Below, one piece after another: positions 1 to 7,146 of a stretch of 34,089 nucleotides of DNA. The position numbers and the translations under genes are program-made. Every line of letters starts with the position of its first letter. Positions within the stretch are counted from its first letter, which is position 1. The stretch spans positions 1-34,089 of the forward strand of contig CALVHD010000020.1 in NCBI GenBank assembly GCA_944327245.1, given 5' to 3'. A model generated the notes under the pieces. It searched no databases. It saw only the letters and a list, made by a program, of their open reading frames with translations, and had not been told where the DNA came from. The DNA comes from Candidatus Gastranaerophilales bacterium. Its GTDB lineage: Bacteria > Cyanobacteriota > Vampirovibrionia > Gastranaerophilales > Gastranaerophilaceae.

Positions 1-130
1 TTATAATTCTGCCATATTTTAGTTTAAATGATTATTCTAAATTATAGCATTTTTATAATTTAGTTTCAATAGATTAAGCAATGCCTTTAATTAACCAAGT
101 TCGAAACTCGACAACTCTATGGTAGACTTA

Positions 131-160
131 AAAAAGACTCTCTAAATGAGAGTCTTTTTT
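131..160. terminator. Bidirectional rho-independent terminator
   Basis: A perfect 12-bp stem (AAAAAGACTCTC against GAGAGTCTTTTT) encloses the 5-base loop TAAAT. It has a T run on both strands, so it can end transcripts from either side. On the plus strand it would end a transcript entering from outside the window; on the minus strand it would end the secreted-protein gene at 205-651. Positions 1-130 contain no coding region I can support. Confidence 0.85.
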
Positions 161-204
161 GCGTTTAAGTCAACCTTGAAGTATTCTCAGTTTTTTACGG
201 TGTT

Positions 205-651
205 TTATCTATTTTTATGGCATTTACACTTGCAATATTGACATTTGCCGTTTTTATCAAGATTTAAGATTTCATTTGTAACATATTCAAAATCGAAATC
301 ATAAATTTTAGCTAATTTTTCAACTCGTTTTAAATACATTATTTCTTTTGGTTGATTAATAATTAAAACAACTTTTGCTTTTTTACCCGTAATTGCGCCA
401 TAATAAAGAGCTTGACCTACGCTTTCAGCCCATTTTTTAGCAAAATCAAATTCAACAGCGTGAGTTTTAGTAAGGCAGTCTATTCTTGTTTGGTCATTAT
501 TCCTATATTCCTCAATTCCGTTATTTAAGCTGCACCAAGCGTATTGATAACTTTTTTCTGAGTGTTGGCAGATTGTAGCGGCTTTTGTATTTGAAAATGC
601 AAAACACAAAAGGCTGATTAAAAATATGAATATTTTTTTAAATAAATCCAT
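205..651 (-). CDS. Secreted small protein with PD-(D/E)XK-like nuclease signature
   Basis: A 148-residue protein if translation starts at the ATG at 651. A TTG in the same frame at 693 would place charged residues before the signal peptide, so I prefer 651, although no strong ribosome binding site precedes it. Residues 1-25 are a signal peptide (short basic start, hydrophobic core, Ala-rich cleavage region), so the product is probably periplasmic or secreted. The core reads RIDCLTKTHAVEFDFAKKW followed by AESVGQALYY. It resembles a family of small exported bacterial proteins of unknown function, and the D...E-x-D...K spacing looks like a PD-(D/E)XK nuclease-type fold. The C-terminus has a Cys-rich tail (CQYCKCKCH) that could bind metal. 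The gene is monocistronic and convergent with whatever lies left of the window. The family resemblance is from memory; nuclease activity is inference. Confidence 0.7.
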   Translation of the reverse strand: MDLFKKIFIFLISLLCFAFSNTKAATICQHSEKSYQYAWCSLNNGIEEYRNNDQTRIDCLTKTHAVEFDFAKKWAESVGQALYYGAITGKKAKVVLIINQPKEIMYLKRVEKLAKIYDFDFEYVTNEILNLDKNGKCQYCKCKCHKNR

Positions 652-832
652 AATTTTTTTTAATTTAATTTGTAAAAAAAGTTTATTCTTCAACCGTCTA
701 AGATATTTATAAGTTTACATTATTTTTTATATTATTTATATAAATTTAATTTATATACAACATATAAATTATATTTTTATATAAATAACAAATTATTTTA
801 AAAGCGGTATTTTGCCTGAAAATAACTTTTTA

Positions 833-859
833 TTGCGTGAAAAATTGATTTATTATAAA
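833..859 (+). promoter_or_regulatory. Possible promoter of pnp
   Basis: TTGCGT (833-838) and TATAAA (854-859) are separated by 15 bp, which is short for a sigma-70-type promoter. The rest of the 694-902 gap is AT-rich and shows no gene or hairpin that I can support. The leader just before the pnp start is purine-rich (GAAAGAAGAAAAAG), giving only a weak ribosome binding site. Confidence 0.25.
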
Positions 860-902
860 ATTTTCATATAAATTAAGGTTATAAAAAAGAAAGAAGAAAA
901 AG

Positions 903-3044
903 ATGTCAAACAAACCGGAAAGCAAAAAAATGATTCTAACGGTTGGTGGGAAAACCGTTGAAGTTGAAACAGGAAAGTATGCTAAACAAGCAACTTCTTC
1001 TGTTACTGTACGTTGCGGCGATACAATGCTGTTTGTCCATGCAACAGTTAGTAAAGAACCTCGTGTAGGTATAGATTTCTTCCCTCTTTTGATAGATTAC
1101 GAAGAAAGAATGTCTGCAGTGGGTAAAATTCCAGGAGGTTATACAAGAACCGAAGGAAGAAGTTCCGAAAAAGCAATTTTAATTTCAAGATTAATAGATA
1201 GACCTATAAGACCTTTGTGGCCTAAAGGTTATAGAAATGATGTTCAAATTGTTTCTCAATTATTCGCTTATGATGAACAAGAACAACCGGATATCTTATC
1301 AATAATCGGCGCTTCAACTGCCCTAATGCTTTCAGGCGCACCTTTTGAAGGTCCTGTCGGCGCTGTTAGAGTTGGAAGGATTGATGGTGAGTTTATTGCA
1401 AATCCTACCCATTCTCAAGATGAAAAATCAGATATGAATATTGTTATTGCAGGTACAAAAGAGTCTGTAATAATGGTTGAAGCAGGTTGTAAATTTGTAA
1501 CTGAAGATGATATTATGGCTGCTGTTGAATTTGCACAAGTTGAAATTGCTAAACAATGTGATGCTCAGATTGAATTTGCAAAAGAATGCGGCGTTGAAAG
1601 ACAAGAATTTGTTAACCCTTATGACACTTCTGAATTAGCTTCAATAATTAAAGAAACAGCCTATGACGCTGTAGTTGATGCATATCACACTACAGACAGA
1701 GACCAAAGAAGTGAAAAATTAGACAAAATCAAAGAAACTGTTAAAGAAAAAATCGAAGCTTTAGGCGAAGATCATCCTATTGCTAAGATGATTGAAGAAA
1801 CAGGAATTGATTTTGTTGCTGAAGAATTCAAGGCTCTCGAAAAGAAAATTATGCGTGCAATGATTAAAAATGAGGGTATTAGAGCAGATGGCAGAACGGT
1901 AACCGAAGTTCGTCCAATTTGGTGTGAAGTTGGTGTTCTTCCTGTTGTCCATGGTTCAGCAGTATTTACGCGCGGTCAAACTCAAATTTTATCCGTTGCA
2001 ACTTTGGCTGGTCCCGGCATGGCTCAAGAGCTTGATGGTGTTGATCCTGTCAAAACAAAACATTATATGCATAAATATATTTTCCCAGGGTTCTCTGTTG
2101 GAGAAGTTAAGCCTCTAAGAGGTCCTGGACGCCGCGAAGTGGGTCATGGTAACTTGGCTGAAAGAGCTAATGTTCCTGCGCTTCCATCACAAGAAGAATT
2201 CCCGTATTCAATCAGAGTTACATCTGATGTGTTGGAATCTAACGGTTCAACTTCAATGGGCTCAACTTGCGCTAGCTCAATGGCATTAATGGACGCAGGT
2301 GTACCTGTGAAATGCATGATAAGCGGTGTTGCAATGGGTCTAATCCATGAAGAAGATACTGATATTGTTTTGACGGACATTCAAGGCATTGAAGATTTCT
2401 TGGGTGATATGGACTTTAAAGTTACAGGTAATACTGAAGGCATTACTGCCCTACAAATGGATATGAAAATCAAAGGTATTTCAAATCCGACTTTAAGACG
2501 TGCTTTGGCACAAGCTAAAGAAGGCAGATTGCATATTATGGAATGCATGAAAGAAGCAATTAGTGCTCCAAGACCTGAAATATCACCAAATGCACCAAGA
2601 TTATTAACCATGACAATTCCTCAAGAAGACATTGGAACAGTAATCGGACCTGGCGGCAAAATGATTAGAAGCATAATTGATGCTACCGGCGCTGAAATTG
2701 ATATTCAAGATGATGGCAAAGTTACTATAACATCAAATGATAAAGAAGGCGCAGAATTAGCTAAGAAAATGATTCGCGATTTAACCTTTAAACCTGAAGT
2801 AGGTATGATATGCAAAGGTAGGGTTGTAAGAATTATTCCAATTGGTGCTTTTGTTGAATTAGCCCCCGGTAAAGACGGTATGGTTCATATTTCACAAATT
2901 TGCAATGAAAGAATAGAAACCATTGAACCGCACTTAACAATTGGTCAAGAAGTTGTTGTTAAAGTTCAAAAAATCGATGATAAAGGCAGAGTAAATCTTA
3001 CAATCAAAGGTTTGACAGACGAAGAAAGAGCTTCTTTGGGCTAA
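903..3044 (+). CDS. pnp: Polyribonucleotide nucleotidyltransferase (PNPase)
   Basis: This is the phosphorolytic 3'-5' exoribonuclease that degrades mRNA to nucleoside diphosphates and works as a trimer in the cytoplasm. At 713 residues it has normal length. The expected order is present: first RNase PH core (about residues 15-145), helical linker, second RNase PH core (about 328-465, with the Ser-rich phosphate-binding segment GSTSMGSTCASS), KH domain with GPGG near residue 583, and S1 domain from about 632 (GRVVRIIPIGAFVEL, then GMVHIS). The ATG at 903 follows a purine-rich stretch. A strong hairpin terminator directly after the stop separates it from trmD. rpsO, a common upstream neighbour, is not in the window. 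Identification is secure. Confidence 0.98.
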   Translation: MSNKPESKKMILTVGGKTVEVETGKYAKQATSSVTVRCGDTMLFVHATVSKEPRVGIDFFPLLIDYEERMSAVGKIPGGYTRTEGRSSEKAILISRLIDRPIRPLWPKGYRNDVQIVSQLFAYDEQEQPDILSIIGASTALMLSGAPFEGPVGAVRVGRIDGEFIANPTHSQDEKSDMNIVIAGTKESVIMVEAGCKFVTEDDIMAAVEFAQVEIAKQCDAQIEFAKECGVERQEFVNPYDTSELASIIKETAYDAVVDAYHTTDRDQRSEKLDKIKETVKEKIEALGEDHPIAKMIEETGIDFVAEEFKALEKKIMRAMIKNEGIRADGRTVTEVRPIWCEVGVLPVVHGSAVFTRGQTQILSVATLAGPGMAQELDGVDPVKTKHYMHKYIFPGFSVGEVKPLRGPGRREVGHGNLAERANVPALPSQEEFPYSIRVTSDVLESNGSTSMGSTCASSMALMDAGVPVKCMISGVAMGLIHEEDTDIVLTDIQGIEDFLGDMDFKVTGNTEGITALQMDMKIKGISNPTLRRALAQAKEGRLHIMECMKEAISAPRPEISPNAPRLLTMTIPQEDIGTVIGPGGKMIRSIIDATGAEIDIQDDGKVTITSNDKEGAELAKKMIRDLTFKPEVGMICKGRVVRIIPIGAFVELAPGKDGMVHISQICNERIETIEPHLTIGQEVVVKVQKIDDKGRVNLTIKGLTDEERASLG

Positions 3045-3063
3045 AAATTGATTATGTTAAAAG

Positions 3064-3093
3064 TGAGCCTGTCTTTAGATGGGCTCATTTTTT
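3064..3093 (+). terminator. Rho-independent terminator of pnp
   Basis: The stem TGAGCC/GGCTCA, with a 12-base loop, is followed by six T residues and lies 20 bases after the pnp stop codon. It also argues against the upstream in-frame start of trmD at 3079, which would lie inside the hairpin. Confidence 0.8.
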
Positions 3094-3105
3094 GTGTTAA
3101 AATAT

Positions 3106-3122
3106 TTTAGTCTTAAACTAAA
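3106..3122 (+). promoter_or_regulatory. Small inverted repeat in the trmD leader
   Basis: TTTAGT (3106-3111) and ACTAAA (3117-3122) form a 6-bp stem with a 5-base loop, 11 bases before the trmD GTG. Its 3' arm overlaps the start of the AAAGG that I take as the ribosome binding site, so it could limit translation. In a sequence this AT-rich it may be chance. Confidence 0.25.
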
Positions 3123-3132
3123 GGTTAATTTT

Positions 3133-3813
3133 GTGAAATACGATGTTATAACTCTTTTTCCTGATATTATTAATAATTATTGTACTCAATCCATTACAAA
3201 AAGAGGAATTGAGATGGGTTTAATATCTGTTAAAACCCATAATCCAAGAGATTATTCCCTCGATAAACATAAAAGAGTGGATGATACTCCTTATGGCGGG
3301 GGTGATGGCATGGTTTTAATGTGCCAGCCTGTTTTTGATTGCTATGAGGCAATTAAAAAAGAAGATGATTTTGAATTTATTATGTTAACTCCCCAAGGGG
3401 AAAAATATAATCAAAATATTGCCCTTGAATTATCTCAAAAAAAACAGATAATTCTTCTTTGCGGACATTATGAGGGATTTGACGAAAGAATAAGATTGGG
3501 TTTATCTCCAAGAGAAATTTCAATTGGTGATTTTGTCTTAACAGGAGGAGAATTACCTGCTTTGATTTTAATAGACAGTATTTCAAGAAATATTCCTAAT
3601 TATTTAGGTAAGGATAAATGTGCTTTTGATGATAGTTTTTCTAATGGACTGGATGGGCTTTTGGAATACCCGCATTATACAAAACCTCGTGAATATAAAG
3701 GCATGAGAGTTCCCAGTGTATTATTAAGCGGTAATCATAAAGAAATTGAGGAATATAGAAAAAAAGAAAGTCTTAAAAGAACAAAAACAAGGCGCCCTGA
3801 TTTGCTAAATTGA
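3133..3813 (+). CDS. trmD: tRNA (guanine37-N1)-methyltransferase
   Basis: TrmD methylates G37 of tRNAs reading CCN, CUN and CGG codons using S-adenosylmethionine, preventing +1 frameshifts. The product is 226 residues from the GTG at 3133, which sits 8 bases after an AAGG site; the family average is about 240. The frame is open upstream to 3079, but that segment overlaps the pnp terminator and is not conserved in character. SPOUT trefoil-knot motifs are clear: PYGGGDGM (about 53-60), GHYEGFDERI (about 111-120) and SIGDFVLTGGELPA (about 130-143). The C-terminus carries the usual YPHYTKPREYKG and GNHKEIEEYR segments. The usual rimM-trmD-rplS arrangement is absent; here it follows pnp. Confidence 0.96.
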   Translation: MKYDVITLFPDIINNYCTQSITKRGIEMGLISVKTHNPRDYSLDKHKRVDDTPYGGGDGMVLMCQPVFDCYEAIKKEDDFEFIMLTPQGEKYNQNIALELSQKKQIILLCGHYEGFDERIRLGLSPREISIGDFVLTGGELPALILIDSISRNIPNYLGKDKCAFDDSFSNGLDGLLEYPHYTKPREYKGMRVPSVLLSGNHKEIEEYRKKESLKRTKTRRPDLLN

Positions 3814-3855
3814 TTTTTTTCTACACCATCACTCCTTTTCTTTATAATAAAATAA

Positions 3856-3879
3856 CTGCTACATATTTTAGTATAGCAG
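3856..3879. terminator. Weak hairpin between convergent genes
   Basis: CTGCTA/TAGCAG form a 6-bp stem around a 12-base loop in the gap between trmD (+) and the zinc-ribbon gene (-). Short, broken T runs follow on each strand. It could be a weak bidirectional terminator. Confidence 0.35.
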
Positions 3880-3932
3880 ATGTTTTGGCAAAAACCCCTA
3901 TTTTAGTCCAAAATTTGGAAGGTCTTACAATT

Positions 3933-4133
3933 TTATTTAAAAGGATTAACCTCACCTTTTTTTAGTTTATAAATCATACCGCACTTTGAACAGGCCAAAA
4001 TTCTTCCTGTCGAATCAATTGGGACAAACAAATGGTCGCATTTTTCAATTTCTTCGGTTTTTTTGGGCTGTTTTTTAAATTTACCGTTTTTTATATCGTC
4101 TTTAATCTTTAAAAAAAGTTCAATAATATACAT
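3933..4133 (-). CDS. Small zinc-ribbon-like protein
   Basis: A 66-residue protein from an ATG at 4133. The N-terminal 30 residues are lysine-rich and probably helical. The second half has a C-x-H ... C-x-x-C arrangement (CDHLFVPIDSTGRILACSKC) that looks like a one-site zinc ribbon, ending in NPFK. No enzyme family is recognised. It is divergent from the TIM-barrel gene at 4169 with only 35 bases between start codons. The ordered metal-binding pattern makes it more likely to be a real gene than chance. It could bind nucleic acid or protein; the function is unknown. Confidence 0.6.
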   Translation of the reverse strand: MYIIELFLKIKDDIKNGKFKKQPKKTEEIEKCDHLFVPIDSTGRILACSKCGMIYKLKKGEVNPFK

Positions 4134-4156
4134 TTTAATTTTCTTATTTTTTAAAC

Positions 4157-4162
4157 TATAAT
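4157..4162 (+). promoter_or_regulatory. -10 element giving a probably leaderless transcript
   Basis: A consensus TATAAT ends 6 bases before the ATG at 4169, so the expected first transcribed base is the A of the ATG. The -35 region (4134-4139, TTTAAT) is poor. No ribosome binding site is possible in such a short leader. Confidence 0.5.
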
Positions 4163-4168
4163 TTAATT

Positions 4169-4981
4169 ATGAATAATAAATTAAAAAGATTTATATCTTC
4201 AACGGTATCATACCATGATTTTTTACAAGCAGTTAATATTGCGCAGGAATTAAATTGCGGAATTGAGATTTCTCGTTTTGGAAGATTGGCTGATATTGAA
4301 GTTGATTTTGAAAAAAATAAAAAAGAATATAAGGCAATTTTAGCTGATTTTGATAATGAAGTTACTCTGCATGGCTTTTTTTCAAATCTTAATATAGCAG
4401 CAAAAGATCCTCTTATTGCTCAAGCAAGTCTTAAAAGATATTATCAAAGTTTGGAACTGGCCCAAGAGTTTGATGTTTCTTTGGTTGTTTTTCACACTTG
4501 TTTTAATAACCTTTTAAAGCAAAAAAAATATAAAGAAATGTTTTTTTTAAAAAATCTTGAATTTTTTAACGATTTTATAAAAAACTTTGAAAATTCAGGA
4601 ATAACGGCAACTTTGGAAAATGTTCATGAGCCTGACCCTGAATTAATAAGGTCAATTGTGGCTGCGGTTAATTCAAAAAATTTTGGAACAACAATTGATA
4701 TTGGTCATTGTAATTTGCATTCGGATTTGACTGTTTCTGATTGGATAGAAGAATATGGAATAATGCTAAAACATATGCATTTTCACAGTAATTTTAAAGA
4801 TGAAGATTCACATTCATCTTTGCTAAAGGGTGATATTAACATAAAAGACATTTTATTAACCTTAAAAAAAATGCATTTATATCCAAAAATTACTTTTGAA
4901 ATTTTTGACAAAGAAGCTTTATATGAATCAGTAAAATATTTTAATTCTTTGTGTGATGAGCTTGAAATTCCTTATGAATAA
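4169..4981 (+). CDS. TIM-barrel sugar phosphate isomerase/epimerase-like protein
   Basis: A 270-residue protein with the AP-endonuclease-2/xylose-isomerase-like TIM-barrel pattern. Candidate metal ligands occur in the right order: E in TLENVHE, D and H in TIDIGHCN, H residues in KHMHFHSN, and E in ITFEIFDK. An early strand carries GIEISRFG and another LVVFHTC. The family includes sugar phosphate isomerases, epimerases, xylose isomerases and endonuclease IV; the substrate here cannot be read from the sequence. The protein is soluble with no signal peptide. The gene stands alone between the divergent zinc-ribbon gene and the ATPase gene, which has its own promoter. A consensus -10 only 6 bases before the ATG suggests a leaderless mRNA. 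Confidence 0.82.
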   Translation: MNNKLKRFISSTVSYHDFLQAVNIAQELNCGIEISRFGRLADIEVDFEKNKKEYKAILADFDNEVTLHGFFSNLNIAAKDPLIAQASLKRYYQSLELAQEFDVSLVVFHTCFNNLLKQKKYKEMFFLKNLEFFNDFIKNFENSGITATLENVHEPDPELIRSIVAAVNSKNFGTTIDIGHCNLHSDLTVSDWIEEYGIMLKHMHFHSNFKDEDSHSSLLKGDINIKDILLTLKKMHLYPKITFEIFDKEALYESVKYFNSLCDELEIPYE

Positions 4982-4987
4982 GTAATT

Positions 4988-5016
4988 TTGCTCCTTGCTA
5001 TAAAAAATGATATAAT
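4988..5016 (+). promoter_or_regulatory. Promoter of the FliI-like ATPase gene
   Basis: TTGCTC (4988-4993), a 17-bp spacer, and TATAAT (5011-5016) preceded by TGA, an extended -10. The expected start point is about 5023, two bases before the ATG at 5025, so the transcript is leaderless or nearly so. Confidence 0.6.
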
Positions 5017-5024
5017 TTATTTTG

Positions 5025-6371
5025 ATGAAAGAAGAATTAGAATATAAACTTCATAACCTAAAACAAAAAGCTTTTCAAACTATTGAAAATGCTGATTTGT
5101 ATAAATACAAAGGTGTTGTTTCAAAACTTTTAGGTTTGACTGTTGAAGTCAAACTTCCGGGGCTTAAAATTGGTGATTTATGTTATATACAAACCTACAC
5201 CGGCGAAAGAAAAGCGGCGGAGGTTCAGGCTTTTAAAGGTGATGTTGCTCAATTATTGCTTTTGTATGACGGAGAAGGGATAGGTCAGGGTTCTTTGGTT
5301 GAAACAACAGGGGCGCCGATATTATTCCCTGTTGGAGATTTTTTATTAGGCAGACTTGTAAATCCTTTGGGTGAACCTATGGATTCAAAACCTTTGGATT
5401 TAACAGGTGCTAAATACATGAATATAAACGGCACAATTCCAGACGCTTTCCATAGACCGATTATAACTGAACAAATGTCCACAGGGGTTAGGGTTATAGA
5501 TGGACTTTTGACCATGGGTACAGGTCAGCGTATGGGGCTTTTTGCCGGCTCCGGTGTTGGTAAATCAACTCTTTTAGGTATGATTGCAAGAAACTCGGAT
5601 GCTGATGTTAATGTTGTTGCTTTGATTGGTGAACGCGGCAGAGAGGTTAAAGAGTTTATTGTAGATTCATTAAAAGAAGAAGGCATGAAAAAGTCTGTTA
5701 TAGTTTGCGCAACAGGTGATCAGCCTCCTTTAATCAGAATGAAGTGTTTGCTTGCGGCTACAACAGTTTGCGAATATTTTAGAGATCAGGGAAAAAAAGT
5801 TTTCTTAATGACAGATACAATAACCCGTTGTGCTATGGCAGGGCGTGAAGTGGGTTTGTCTTTAGGTGAACCGCCTACTATGAAAGGCTATCCTCCGAGT
5901 ATTTTCTCTTGGCTTCAAAGAGCGCTTGAAAGAACAGGAAATTCTGAAAAGGGTTCAATTACTGCGCTTTATACGGTTTTAATGGAAGGGGACGATATAA
6001 CAGATCCTATTGTAGATATTGTGCGTGGTATTGTGGACGGGCATATTTTCTTATCAAGGAAAGTAGCAGAACAAAATCATTATCCTGCTGTTGATGCGCT
6101 TGGTTCAATTTCAAGGTTGATGAGTGCAATTTGTGATGATGAACATAAAGAAGCCGCAGGCAAAATGAGAAATTTAATGGCATTATATAGAGAAAATAAA
6201 GATTTAATCGATGTTGGTATGTATCAGGCAGGGTCTAACCCTAAGCTTGATGTTGCAATTGAGCTTATGCCCAAAATAAACGCATTTTTGCAGCAAAAAA
6301 CAACAGATATTGTTTCAATGGATACAACTATAAAAACTCTAAAAGATATGATGAGAGATGTTACTGTCTAG
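5025..6371 (+). CDS. FliI/SctN-family export ATPase
   Basis: This is the hexameric ATPase of flagellar or type III export, related to the F1 beta subunit. The product has 448 residues from the ATG at 5025 (a TTG lies just before). The first 30 residues form an export-ATPase-like N-terminal helix, followed by a beta-barrel. Walker A is GSGVGKST (175-182), and Walker B is VFLMTD (259-264). Other family hallmarks are LIGERGREV, ATGDQPP, RTGNSEKGSITALYTVL and GDDITDPI. These fit FliI/SctN better than ATP synthase beta. No flagellar gene (fliH, fliJ, fliG, fliF) lies nearby, so the gene is an orphan here; partners must be elsewhere, or it serves another machine. The usual name fliI is likely but not proven. 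Confidence 0.88.
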   Translation: MKEELEYKLHNLKQKAFQTIENADLYKYKGVVSKLLGLTVEVKLPGLKIGDLCYIQTYTGERKAAEVQAFKGDVAQLLLLYDGEGIGQGSLVETTGAPILFPVGDFLLGRLVNPLGEPMDSKPLDLTGAKYMNINGTIPDAFHRPIITEQMSTGVRVIDGLLTMGTGQRMGLFAGSGVGKSTLLGMIARNSDADVNVVALIGERGREVKEFIVDSLKEEGMKKSVIVCATGDQPPLIRMKCLLAATTVCEYFRDQGKKVFLMTDTITRCAMAGREVGLSLGEPPTMKGYPPSIFSWLQRALERTGNSEKGSITALYTVLMEGDDITDPIVDIVRGIVDGHIFLSRKVAEQNHYPAVDALGSISRLMSAICDDEHKEAAGKMRNLMALYRENKDLIDVGMYQAGSNPKLDVAIELMPKINAFLQQKTTDIVSMDTTIKTLKDMMRDVTV

Positions 6372-6431
6372 TTATTTTTGTATTTAAAAGATTAAAAATT
6401 ATGAACTTTTTTATATATATTTCTTGTTTTA

Positions 6432-6475
6432 TTGTTATTCATTGTATAATTTAGCTATAATATGCATTGTATAAT
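6432..6475 (+). promoter_or_regulatory. Cluster of -10 elements before the YcsF-yvcK-pan run
   Basis: Three exact TATAAT hexamers occur at 6445-6450, 6456-6461 and 6470-6475. The middle one has TTGTTA (6432-6437) 18 bp upstream and is the best promoter. The first and third sit in an 11-base direct repeat, CATTGTATAAT (6440-6450 and 6465-6475). The leader to the TTG start at 6509 is about 40 bases and contains GGAG. The rest of 6372-6508 shows nothing else. Confidence 0.5.
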
Positions 6476-6508
6476 GCTTTATTTATATAAAATTATGGAG
6501 AATATAAA

Positions 6509-7135
6509 TTGTTTGATTTTAATTGTGATGTAGCACAATCATATGGAATTTATAAAAATGATTTAGAGCTTGAAATGGCTAAATATGCCAGCTCTGTTAA
6601 CATTGCAGCCGGCTTTCATTCAGGCGACCCTATTAAAATAAGAGCAGCATTATTATTCAGCCAGAATAATAATTTAGCTTTGGGTGCTCATATAGGTTAT
6701 CCTGATATTCAAGGGTTTGGCAGAAGAAAGATGGATTTATCGAAAGATGAATTGGAAGCTGTTGTTATATATCAAGTTGGGGCAATTATTGCATATGCAA
6801 AAACCATGGATCTTGAAATTGAACAGGTAAGATGCCATGGTGCACTAAAAGATGTGTTAAATGAAAATGCGCAAGAAACAGAGGTTATAGTTGAAGCTGT
6901 TAAAAAAGTTTCTCCTTGGTTAAATTTAATTGTACAAAATCAAGAAACCAAAGAATTTGTTCAAAGTCTTGGTTTAAAAGCTGCTTATGAGAAAGATTAT
7001 TCTGAAGGAATATTATTAAATAAAGAAGATAAGCCGGATACGATACATTTTAGAACATTGGAAGATATTAAAGAAGCATATGAAATTATAAAACCCTCTC
7101 CAATTAATTACAATAGAGTTCAAGAACAAATATAA
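6509..7135 (+). CDS. LamB/YcsF (PxpA-like) protein, shortened
   Basis: This is a member of the LamB/YcsF family, whose best-known member, PxpA, is part of ATP-dependent 5-oxoprolinase. It has 208 residues from the TTG at 6509, which has GGAG (6497-6500) 8 bases upstream. The N-terminus FDFNCDVAQSYG matches the family's LNCDxGExxG, followed by NIAAGFHSGDP (usually NIACGFHAGDP) and GAHIGYPDIQGFGRR. A family HGAL motif appears as RCHGALKDVL. The family is usually about 250 residues; here the C-terminal segment with a conserved CVHGD is missing and the end is KPSPINYNRVQEQI. No pxpB or pxpC subunit is nearby. Function may have drifted. It lies 11 bases before yvcK, so the two are probably cotranscribed. 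Confidence 0.85.
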   Translation: MFDFNCDVAQSYGIYKNDLELEMAKYASSVNIAAGFHSGDPIKIRAALLFSQNNNLALGAHIGYPDIQGFGRRKMDLSKDELEAVVIYQVGAIIAYAKTMDLEIEQVRCHGALKDVLNENAQETEVIVEAVKKVSPWLNLIVQNQETKEFVQSLGLKAAYEKDYSEGILLNKEDKPDTIHFRTLEDIKEAYEIIKPSPINYNRVQEQI

Positions 7136-7146
7136 AAGGCGAAGCA

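Noticed and set aside
85-128. tRNA-like T-loop (GTTCGAAAC) before the first terminator
   Set aside because: The flanking bases do not form a T stem and no anticodon or acceptor stem can be folded.
3079-3132. Longer N-terminus for TrmD
   Set aside because: It would begin inside the pnp terminator and adds residues before the conserved TrmD start.
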